Positions 36,272 to 43,427 of a stretch of 64,000 bases of DNA are shown one piece after another (within the stretch, counting starts at the first letter, position 1; each line of letters opens with the position of its first letter). The DNA is from an uncultured Pseudomonadales bacterium. GTDB taxonomy: Bacteria; Pseudomonadota; Gammaproteobacteria; Pseudomonadales; Pseudohongiellaceae. The position numbers and the translations under genes are program-made. A model generated the notes under the pieces. It saw only the letters and a program-made list of their open reading frames with translations, did no database searches and was not told where the DNA came from. The stretch lies in NCBI GenBank assembly GCA_943789485.1, contig CALSUH010000028.1, positions 1 through 64,000 of the forward strand, written 5' to 3'.

Positions 36272-37576
36272 TTAGCGCCTTGGGCGTCTCATCTGACAGC
36301 TAGATTCTAAAATAGTTTCTTCCATGGGGACTTGGTATTCCGTAACTAGTCCGAAGCCAGAATTATCAGCGTCGAACTCGACACCTTCGTCTGTGTGTAC
36401 CGAAACGCTGAGTTGTTGGAAAATCTGATGATCTTCGCCGCGCATCCAAATCTCTTCGCCCCCCATCGTAGTGAAACGCATGTCCTCCAGTGCCAAGGCT
36501 ATAGCATAAGGATCAGTACTTTGTGTCTTTTCCATAGCTGTCACAACCATCTGTAGTGCATTGACTATACGTGGCTGAGTCACATCACTGTTGGGATGCG
36601 CTATCTTGAAATCGCGGTTGAACTGCTTTCTTGCCTCCGTGGGAAGGGGGTTTGCCACTCCGTTGTGAACCAGTCTGATCCTGTCCTTGCCACTTTCACC
36701 GAGAGTGGCCGTAATTCCGTCGTAGGCGGCATAGAAAGTGTAGATAGGTATATCTAGACCAGAATCGATTATGGATCGAGCTAGGGAAACCATGTCCGCA
36801 CCAAAATTTCCGGTAATAACGGCATCGGCACCGGAGGAAACGATCTTGGTTACATAGGGTGTAAAATCTTTTACCTGACCGATAGGATGAAACTCATTAC
36901 CGACAATTTCGATATCTGGACGTTTCTCATTGAGTAATCGGGTTGTAGTGTCTGATACTACCTGTCCGAAAGAGTAGTCCTGACCGATGATGTACATACT
37001 TTTGATGTCTTCATCAGCAGCAATAAAATCGGTTAAGATGTCTAGCTTCATATTTGCATGTGCATCGAAACGGAAATGCCAGAAGCTGCAGTTGTCCTCA
37101 GTAAGGATAGGGTCTACGGCAGAATAATTGATCTGCAAGACTTCTTGTTCGGGGTTGCGTCGGTTATGTCGAGAGATAGTCTGGCTCAGAGTGCTGGCAA
37201 CTGCCGAGCTATTTCCTTGAAAGATAATGTGAAGGTCATCACTTATCGCTCTGCGAAACTGTAGCTGAGTCTCAGTAGGACTCTGCTTGTTATCAAGAGG
37301 AACGATCTCGATCATACGCCCTCCTAAAATCCCGCCCTTGGAATTGTAGAAGTAGTCGGCTGCGAACTCTAAGATTGTTTTACCGGTGTTGCCTATCGAT
37401 GCGAAAGTTCCAGATAGCGGATCCATAAAGGCGATTCGCACCGGTTCTTGAGCGGAACTAGTGTTACTAATGATGAATACGCAGCCCAGACTGATGGCCA
37501 GCAGTGGCTTGCGACATGAGCCAAAAATTTTGGTGAGCAGTTGGGAATTTTTCATAAGCGATGCGGTACTTTTCAT
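36272..37576 (-). CDS. ABC transporter substrate-binding protein (Liv-type, type I)
   Basis: 434 residues with an N-terminal signal (about 42 residues ending SSAQ). The mature part begins EPVRIAFMDPLSGTFASIG, the classic start of periplasmic-binding-protein type I lobes. Later blocks such as SMYIIGQDYSFGQVVSDTT and ADAVITGNFGADMVSLARS are the second lobe and hinge. It delivers ligand to LivHMGF. The ligand may be a branched amino acid, amide or short carboxylate, as in related Liv/Urt systems. It is first gene of the operon; upstream is the arfB promoter region. Confidence 0.88.
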   Translation of the reverse strand: MKSTASLMKNSQLLTKIFGSCRKPLLAISLGCVFIISNTSSAQEPVRIAFMDPLSGTFASIGNTGKTILEFAADYFYNSKGGILGGRMIEIVPLDNKQSPTETQLQFRRAISDDLHIIFQGNSSAVASTLSQTISRHNRRNPEQEVLQINYSAVDPILTEDNCSFWHFRFDAHANMKLDILTDFIAADEDIKSMYIIGQDYSFGQVVSDTTTRLLNEKRPDIEIVGNEFHPIGQVKDFTPYVTKIVSSGADAVITGNFGADMVSLARSIIDSGLDIPIYTFYAAYDGITATLGESGKDRIRLVHNGVANPLPTEARKQFNRDFKIAHPNSDVTQPRIVNALQMVVTAMEKTQSTDPYAIALALEDMRFTTMGGEEIWMRGEDHQIFQQLSVSVHTDEGVEFDADNSGFGLVTEYQVPMEETILESSCQMRRPRR

Positions 37577-37847
37577 AGTTATAGTGTGGCTACCAGCTAC
37601 GGTAACGGCAGCGAATATCGACAGTAACCTAGTAGCCAGCGTGAATCAAGATATCAGCATCCCTGTGCGACAAGGTGATAGAATCTTCTGCTGATCTGGT
37701 AACTAACTCTATTTATTTCAATCTGTTGCGACTTGTGGCTGTTATACAGACCCGAACCGAATATACTGCCCTCACGAGCCGCTAGGTTAGTCCAGCTTAG
37801 CTGCTCAATCCACATCTTCCACCGGCAAACAACTAGCTGAATGTCTA

Positions 37848-38252
37848 ATGGTTAAAATCGCAGAATCTGAGATCGAATTTTCCGCTATTCGTGCCAGCGG
37901 ACCTGGTGGTCAGAATGTCAATAAAGTGTCCACGGCAGTGCAGCTTCGTTTCGATGTGCGGCGCTCTAGCCTCGCCCGGGAAATTAAAGATAGGGTGTTG
38001 GTCTATGCTGATAGCCGAATCAATAGCGAAGGTTGTGTCGTCATTAAGGCGCAGCGCTTCAGAAGCCAGGAAAAGAACAAGCAGGATGCGGTAGAGCGTT
38101 TAGAAAAATTAATTGCGGCGGCTACCCATGTAGACAAGAAGAGAATTGCGACGCGGCCGGGCAGGGCATCGAAAGAGAGACGAATATTGCAGAAGAAGAA
38201 AACCGGCGATAAAAAATCAGGAAGAGGTACGGTGCGTTCCTATGATCAGTAG
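37848..38252 (+). CDS. arfB: alternative ribosome-rescue factor ArfB (peptidyl-tRNA hydrolase)
   Basis: 134 residues with the catalytic GGQ in RASGPGGQNVNKVSTAVQ (GGQ about 20-22). The Lys/Arg-rich C-terminal tail (RPGRASKERRILQKKK, about 103-118) is what enters the empty mRNA channel of a stalled ribosome. It releases nascent chains on non-stop mRNAs without tmRNA. The length and both parts match E. coli ArfB (YaeJ). The ATG at 37848 lacks a clear Shine-Dalgarno. Confidence 0.93.
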   Translation: MVKIAESEIEFSAIRASGPGGQNVNKVSTAVQLRFDVRRSSLAREIKDRVLVYADSRINSEGCVVIKAQRFRSQEKNKQDAVERLEKLIAAATHVDKKRIATRPGRASKERRILQKKKTGDKKSGRGTVRSYDQ

Positions 38253-38303
38253 AGAGATTCACACATAGACCAATAGAAAGTTCACCAACGAAGAGATTCG
38301 CGG

Positions 38304-38687
38304 ATGACAATAAGTCGGGTATCCCACATTACCGTGTATGTCACAGATCAGGATGAAGCACTGGCGTGGTATCAGCAGAAGTTGGGTTTTGAAGTTTGCA
38401 TGGACAATGATGCAGTGGTGCAAGGGATGCGCTGGCTAACGGTCTGTCCCGCTGGGAATGCTGCGACACAGTTCACCTTGGTGCTAGTGCGTGAAGAATC
38501 AGACAACAGCAGAGTGGGCACGAATCTAATGACAGTCTTAAGCAGTACCGATTGCATTTCAGATATGGCGCGATTAGCGCGAGAAGGTGTCGAAATCGTC
38601 GCGCCACCGGAAGAGGTTCCCTGGGGGCTTTCTGGGATTATTCGAGATCTATATGGAAACCCCTATAACCTTGTTGGTCCTGGCTAA
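38304..38687 (+). CDS. VOC-superfamily protein (glyoxalase-like)
   Basis: A single-domain VOC protein of 127 residues. It opens with SRVSHITVYVTDQDEALAWYQQKLGFEV (His-9 as first metal ligand) and ends RDLYGNPYNLVGPG, where the usual metal Glu is absent. Cytosolic. It lies 51 bp after arfB, possibly in the same transcript. Family members cover glyoxalases, dioxygenases and resistance binders; I cannot narrow it. Confidence 0.82.
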   Translation: MTISRVSHITVYVTDQDEALAWYQQKLGFEVCMDNDAVVQGMRWLTVCPAGNAATQFTLVLVREESDNSRVGTNLMTVLSSTDCISDMARLAREGVEIVAPPEEVPWGLSGIIRDLYGNPYNLVGPG

Positions 38688-38722
38688 ACTGAGCCTGCTC
38701 AGATATTTCAAAGAAGAATAAA

Positions 38723-39247
38723 ATGCCCTCTCTCCTAAAAGTCTGCTGTTTCTCGTCCTTGGCTTGCCTTTCGCCGTGGCTGAATGCTGCAGAGGGCATT
38801 GAAGATGCTCAGGCGAGTTTTACTTATATTTCTAGTACGCTACAGACTTTTCGCGGAAGCGGCCGGCTGGTAAATAACCCGGGTATCGATGGTTCGGACC
38901 TAGAGTTCTTTATTGCACTTCTTGATGAGTCACAGCGCAGTTTCAGCCGAGAGTTTAACAGCGAAAGTGCCATGTGCCGATTTTATAGAGACCCGGAAAA
39001 TGGCAGGATGACAATCCAAGAGCGGGCGCAGTTAAGTTTGAGCTTCCTGCGTGATCTTGCAGATAGAATTACGTTATACATTTCGGCGAATGCCGAATTC
39101 AAGGACAACGTTGATGAGCAGTTTGGTCGAATCGTTCTAGATGCTATTAACGTAATCAAAGTAGAGTCAGTGAGCAATCAGCGGCTGCCATCATCCGCGT
39201 TTGATGAGGCAGCCACGATTAACTTTCTTGACTCAATGTGTACTTAG
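38723..39247 (+). CDS. hypothetical exported protein
   Basis: A 174-residue protein with a signal peptide (about 22 residues, ending LNAAE). The mature part looks helical and acidic. Cysteines occur in SAMCRFYRDP (about 85) and in the terminal DSMCT, which may form a disulphide. I recognise no family. It starts 35 bp after the VOC stop and converges on the thiolase gene, with 8 bp between the stops. Confidence 0.65.
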   Translation: MPSLLKVCCFSSLACLSPWLNAAEGIEDAQASFTYISSTLQTFRGSGRLVNNPGIDGSDLEFFIALLDESQRSFSREFNSESAMCRFYRDPENGRMTIQERAQLSLSFLRDLADRITLYISANAEFKDNVDEQFGRIVLDAINVIKVESVSNQRLPSSAFDEAATINFLDSMCT

Positions 39248-39255
39248 ACTAATCG

Positions 39256-40440
39256 CTAGTAAACCTCAAATAGCCCAGCAGCGCCCATTCCGCCACCTAC
39301 ACACATCGTACAAACAACGTATTTAACGCCGCGTCGCTTGCCTTCGATAAGGGCATGTCCGACCATGCGTGCGCCGCTCATACCGAAAGGGTGCCCAATT
39401 GAGATGGCACCACCATTTACGTTGAGCAGTTCATCAGGAATGCCCAATTGGTCGCGGCAGTAAATTACCTGTACCGCAAATGCCTCGTTCAACTCCCAAA
39501 GTCCGATGTCATCCATCTTCAGATTATTGCGTTCCAGCAACTTAGGCACAGCGTAGATTGGACCGATACCCATCTCATCAGGCTCCAAGCCAGCAACAGC
39601 CATACCGCGATAGGCGCCAAGTGGCTGCAAACCTTTCTGCTCGGCCAATTTGCTATCCATAACCACGGAAGCAGACGCGCCATCAGATAACTGACTGGCA
39701 TTACCGGCGCTGATTACGCCGCCTTCATATACCGGCTTCAAGCCTTGTAGGCCCTCGAGTGTCGTTGTAGGACGATTTCCCTCATCCTTCTCCAGCAGGG
39801 TCTCATGTACGCTTTGCTTTTTTGTTTCCTTGTCCATGAACAGCATCTTAGAAGCCATGGGTACAATCTCATCGTCAAACGCGCCGGCTAGTTGTGCGGC
39901 AGCTGTTCGCTGTTGCGACCGAAGAGCATATTCGTCCTGTGCATCGCGCGACACTCCGTAGCGCTTAGCTACTACTTCGGCTGTCTCTATCATGGACATA
40001 TAGGCGTGTTGAGACCTAGCTAGTACATTAGGGTCTTGCGCGCGATAGGAATTGCGGTGCTCATTTGCTACAAGGGAAATCGAATCCAGACCACCGCCAA
40101 CTACAATAGGCATGCCATCAACGATGATCTGCTTCGCTGCAGTAGCTATAGCCATCATGCCGGAGGCACATTGGCGGTCTACGCTCATGCCGGCTACAGA
40201 ACTCGGTAGTCCTGCTACAACACCAGCCGTGCGGCCTATGTTGTTGCCAGAAGACCCTTGCTGCATGGCACAACCGATTACTACGTCATCGACTTCGCCG
40301 GGATCGATGCCCGCGCGTTCAACGGCTGCAGCAATTGCATGTCCTCCCAATGTAGGGGCGTCCGTATCATTGAATACGCCTCTGTAGGCTTTACCGATTG
40401 GAGTGCGTGCTGTTGATACAATTACTGCTTCTCTGCTCAT
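39256..40440 (-). CDS. acetyl-CoA acetyltransferase/acyltransferase (thiolase)
   Basis: A 394-residue thiolase: [17 protein letters not shown] with the active-site Cys (about 89), NEAFAVQ (about 318), [21 protein letters not shown] with His (about 350), and [17 protein letters not shown] with the second Cys (about 380). All catalytic residues are present. It differs clearly from the thiolase at 11181, so the two are not recent duplicates. It is the next gene downstream of the selenoprotein (84 bp), in the same direction; a functional link is not shown. Confidence 0.93.
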   Translation of the reverse strand: MSREAVIVSTARTPIGKAYRGVFNDTDAPTLGGHAIAAAVERAGIDPGEVDDVVIGCAMQQGSSGNNIGRTAGVVAGLPSSVAGMSVDRQCASGMMAIATAAKQIIVDGMPIVVGGGLDSISLVANEHRNSYRAQDPNVLARSQHAYMSMIETAEVVAKRYGVSRDAQDEYALRSQQRTAAAQLAGAFDDEIVPMASKMLFMDKETKKQSVHETLLEKDEGNRPTTTLEGLQGLKPVYEGGVISAGNASQLSDGASASVVMDSKLAEQKGLQPLGAYRGMAVAGLEPDEMGIGPIYAVPKLLERNNLKMDDIGLWELNEAFAVQVIYCRDQLGIPDELLNVNGGAISIGHPFGMSGARMVGHALIEGKRRGVKYVVCTMCVGGGMGAAGLFEVY

Positions 40441-40524
40441 TCTACTCTTCCTCTGTCCATCTATTTATAAAGTTCGCGCGGCTATTTAATTAGCTTTGCT
40501 TCACTTAACTTGAAATCAAAATTT

Positions 40525-41055
40525 TTACTGGCTCTTGTCACAAATCATTGCTGTGATCGCGTCGATCGACTTAAGTGCTAGTTGCACCATTTCTTCATCA
40601 GTTCGATCCTGAATCGGATGTGCAACGAACACGCTCGCCGGCGTAATGCCCAGAGACTTTCCCTGTGCGGCAGCGGCGTCGACAAATTCTCTTGAGGCGA
40701 CGAAGCCTGACGGAAGTCCTCTGCTTTCTAAGTCCATGATGTCATGCAAACTGCACGAGGTACATGAGCCTCAGTCGGCGAGTCCTTCGATTACTGCGTC
40801 ACACTCGACGCTAATTTGCTGCGTTAGCTCTGTCGGCGCTACACGAGTGAAGGTGGGCTTGGAATAGCGCTTTACCTTCGCGCCGGCTTCTTCCAGATGC
40901 TTCTGCACTTCATCTAGAAATTCTTTGCCACGGGGCTTGGAGATATCCAACAAGCCAACGGTGGCGCCGGCTATACTCTGTAGCCTGGGTAACAACTGCC
41001 GCGCTGCGCTCTGCAGCTCCGCAGTCGGATCCAGAAGGGTGGTAGTGCTTTGCAT
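40525..41055 (-). CDS. UGSC-family selenoprotein (Sec95, in-frame TGA)
   Basis: One 176-residue gene, not two. The frame from ATG 41055 (behind GAAGAGG) runs 94 codons to TGA at 40773-40771, then continues in frame for 81 codons to 40525. The residues around the TGA are EGLAD-U-GSCTSCSLHD, so Sec is followed by GSC and a CxxC. The UGSC-type (seleno)protein family is known from marine genomes. A SECIS hairpin follows the TGA, and selC and selB are both in the window. The predicted redox centre is Sec95 with Cys98 and Cys101. The frame extends upstream of ATG 41055 into a MITE; those residues are not part of the protein. Function unknown; the thioredoxin-fold neighbour suggests thiol/selenol redox chemistry. 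Confidence 0.9.
40742..40758 (-). promoter_or_regulatory. bacterial SECIS element of the UGSC gene
   Basis: Counting U of the UGA as 1, nt 16-22 pair with nt 26-32 of the mRNA (7 bp, one G-U wobble), leaving a 3-nt loop G23-U24-U25. The loop starts 19 nt after the UGA, inside the usual bacterial spacing. G23 and U24 match the bases that SelB contacts in the E. coli fdhF element, and the GCAGUU apex resembles its GCAGGU. SelB in the same genome would bind here. Confidence 0.85.
40771..40773 (-). other. selenocysteine codon (TGA recoded)
   Basis: The in-frame TGA is codon 95 of the UGSC gene. Translation resumes in the same frame with GGC TCA TGT (Gly-Ser-Cys), and no indel is needed to join the two halves. 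Confidence 0.88.
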
Positions 41056-41096
41056 AGTGTACCTCTTCAGTTTCAGTTTAGTGCGTGTGTCGATTC

Positions 41097-41277
41097 TTAG
41101 GGCGCCTCTGAACAACGCGGCTGGCACTCAAGCTTACAGGCGAGCTTGCCATCGAGACGTCACTTTGCTGGCATACGTCCGTACGCCAAAAAGTGTCAAC
41201 GAAGAGGGCGGGCTCGCTTGTAAGCCCCTTCGGGCGGGGCCTAAAGCACCCATCCGCGTTGTTCAGAGATGCCCTAA
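41097..41277. mobile_element. MITE-like element with 24-bp terminal inverted repeats
   Basis: The 181-bp element has terminal inverted repeats of 24 bp (41097-41120 and 41254-41277), identical at 22 positions and beginning TTAGGGC. A nested pair (41132-41145 with 41212-41225, 13 of 14) and a central hairpin at 41161-41195 lie inside. No transposase is encoded. The ends resemble those of IS5-type elements mobilised in trans (inference). Target duplication is unclear. It separates the thioredoxin-fusion stop (14 bp away) from the UGSC start (41 bp away). Confidence 0.8.
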
Positions 41278-41290
41278 TTACAACCTAAGG

Positions 41291-42751
41291 TTAAATTTTT
41301 TGTGATGTTAGCTGGCTGCCACGTTCACCTGAGGCAACCCAGCCACCGATGATGGCAGAGAACATACCTGCCGTGCCACCAGTGGTAACGATATGCAAGC
41401 CATCGTCGCGAAATTTGTTGATCATCTTGTCTTTGAACTTTGCCGGTATTCCCTCGGCTATGTCATTGGCCCCACGGATAATTTCGGCGCCAGGAGTCAT
41501 TAGTTCTTCATACAGTGCTGTGCGGAGATCTTCTTTGTTCCAGCCGCCTTCACGGAAAACACGGCGATGTTCTGGGCAGACCACGAGAATCGCATCTGCT
41601 ATGCCGAATAGTTTGGTATGTGCCACGCTACGAAGGCTCATTGCCATGCTCTTGGCTAGTGAGTGTGGCGTGCGCGATTGTTGATCGAGCACCGGTTGCA
41701 GACCGTCGCCCGCGAACAGGCTGATAACAGAGTCTTTGCGGCCGAAGCCACGATCCATAGAGAGACTTTGCCAGTTCTCATCAACCTCATCTTCGGCGAA
41801 ACAGTAGGTGTATTTGCCCGGGTTGCCCATGTTTGCTCGATCGATACCACCAGGGACACCACCGCCGACGTTACGGATTATTAGCTGTAATGCTCTGCCT
41901 ATTGTAGCGTTAGCACGATTACCCTGGCCAAGCGCATTGACGCCTGAGTTCATACCAATCTGTTTTGTAATCGGCCCGTTGACAATCATCACAGGTGAAG
42001 AGAAATAGGTCGTACAGAGTAGGCCGTGCATACAGAAGCGATCTTGCAAGGCTGCCTCGACACTGGCGATAACAACGGGGAAGTATTCGGGTTTGCAACC
42101 GGCCATGACCGCGTTAATTGCGATCTTCTCAATGGTGCAAGGCACGTTGTCAGGGGGCGCTTTGCCGACAATCTCGGCGGCATCACGTGCACTGCCATTT
42201 AGCATGCGCATAACGCGAAGGGGAGTAGGCGGCACTACCGGCAGACCATCGCTCCAGCCTCGCTCGTAGCAGGCCTCCATGATGTCTTCGGCCTCGGCCA
42301 GCTCAACGGCACGAGCTTGTAATATCTGTTTGCCGAAACGCAGTGCTAAGACTTCGCTCATGCCAGGGTCTTGCGTCTTGGATCCGCAGCCAGGTTTAAA
42401 ATTAACAAGCTCGGCGCCCAGGCCTTCTATCTTGGTGAAACTCTGCCACTGCTCCTTATCCCAGCCATAGATTCGAGACTCTTCAGATTGCGCGTCGAAG
42501 CCATCTGTGAGGCGAATTAGGGTTGGAACAACTTCAATGTCGCACTGATACGAATACTCTAGACTAGAATCGTCGATTACGCCGTCTAGGTTCGCTGGAA
42601 ACGAGGGGTCGTCCTGTACATAAACTTTCAGGGAAAGTGCTGTGTTTCCCGCCAGAGCCCGAATGACCGGTTCGATCAAGGTGCAAGTAGGACAGTCTTT
42701 TTTGACTACCAGTACATAATTAGCTGGCAGAGCTTCGAGTGCTTGGTTCAA
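41291..42751 (-). CDS. thioredoxin-fold fusion protein associated with the UGSC selenoprotein
   Basis: 486 residues from TTG 42751 behind AAGGAAA. Residues about 10-110 form a thioredoxin-like domain with the active site KDCPTC (Cys20 and Cys23) and a cis-Pro-like VVPTLIRLTDG. The remaining 370 residues form a second domain that I cannot name. It has conserved-looking blocks ERGWSDGLPVVPPTPLR (about 170), VNGPITKQIGMNSGVNALG (about 262) and TTGGTAGMFSAIIGGWVASG near the end. It precedes the UGSC gene in the operon and is a plausible reductase or partner of the selenoprotein (inference). Confidence 0.8.
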   Translation of the reverse strand: MNQALEALPANYVLVVKKDCPTCTLIEPVIRALAGNTALSLKVYVQDDPSFPANLDGVIDDSSLEYSYQCDIEVVPTLIRLTDGFDAQSEESRIYGWDKEQWQSFTKIEGLGAELVNFKPGCGSKTQDPGMSEVLALRFGKQILQARAVELAEAEDIMEACYERGWSDGLPVVPPTPLRVMRMLNGSARDAAEIVGKAPPDNVPCTIEKIAINAVMAGCKPEYFPVVIASVEAALQDRFCMHGLLCTTYFSSPVMIVNGPITKQIGMNSGVNALGQGNRANATIGRALQLIIRNVGGGVPGGIDRANMGNPGKYTYCFAEDEVDENWQSLSMDRGFGRKDSVISLFAGDGLQPVLDQQSRTPHSLAKSMAMSLRSVAHTKLFGIADAILVVCPEHRRVFREGGWNKEDLRTALYEELMTPGAEIIRGANDIAEGIPAKFKDKMINKFRDDGLHIVTTGGTAGMFSAIIGGWVASGERGSQLTSQKI

Positions 42752-42813
42752 TTAAAGGATTTCCTTAGTTTAAGCTGGGGTTAGACAGGCTTGGTATCTG
42801 TTACACATTGGCT

Positions 42814-43158
42814 CTAGTAGATAAACCCGAGAGTCGAAATGCCTATAAGAATATTGATGATCATGAATACGGAAGATGTCCTAGACATCACCTTCCACAA
42901 CTGAGGACCCTTATAGGCGGCGCGAACGCCGATGATCAGGACTACTGTGTAGGCCATCATCACCGCGACCATGAGTAGGTAGGGTATCCAGCGTTCTTCG
43001 TCGACGGCCTTCGATCCGAATGCGGCGAATAGGCCAGCTCCTACGAAGTACAGGGCCCAGTAAGTAGTGGCAAGGCCATAGTCGCCTGCTAACATTTTGA
43101 CGAGGAGGGACTTTTCGCCAAAGGGCTCGCTGTTCTCTGCTTGTTCAATGTCACTCAT
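42814..43158 (-). CDS. hypothetical small membrane protein
   Basis: A 114-residue protein with a charged N-terminus and three hydrophobic segments (about 29-50, 60-80 and 92-114). No family recognised. It is the likely first gene of the selenoprotein operon: 62 bp to the thioredoxin fusion, all in the same direction. It could anchor or deliver electrons to the redox pair, but nothing in the sequence shows cofactors. Confidence 0.7.
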   Translation of the reverse strand: MSDIEQAENSEPFGEKSLLVKMLAGDYGLATTYWALYFVGAGLFAAFGSKAVDEERWIPYLLMVAVMMAYTVVLIIGVRAAYKGPQLWKVMSRTSSVFMIINILIGISTLGFIY

Positions 43159-43275
43159 ACAACTACTCTCAATAGAGCCTAAGTATAACGCAGGCCACCT
43201 AATTTAAGAAATCTAGCGGTAACAAGGGTAGAAGTTTAAAAAGTGTAAAAGCGGCAGAATAGCCTACAATTTGTC

Positions 43276-43305
43276 ACAAACCAGAAGCGCTGCTTCTTCT
43301 ATAAT
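43276..43305 (+). promoter_or_regulatory. candidate promoter with palindromic operator before the TonB receptor
   Basis: A perfect consensus -10 TATAAT lies at 43300-43305, about 120 bp before the receptor start. Directly upstream is a 15-bp palindrome AGAAGC-GCT-GCTTCT (43283-43297) occupying the spacer, where a repressor would block polymerase. The -35 is weak. Assignment to the receptor is by position only; the divergent small gene could also be controlled from here. Confidence 0.45.
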
Positions 43306-43427
43306 TCGCCACTCAACAATTTATGACGATTTAACGTTCAACAGCTACAGCAGCCGACATCTTTAAATCTGACTCCTCTAATCGCTTTGGCTGACCCTGG
43401 GCACCCCTACTGGAATGAGATCACTCT

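Noticed and set aside
40771-41127. Separate 118-residue and 74-residue proteins at this locus
   Set aside because: They are one frame joined by a Sec-coding TGA. The first 24 residues of the longer frame come from the MITE, and a good ribosome site marks ATG 41055.
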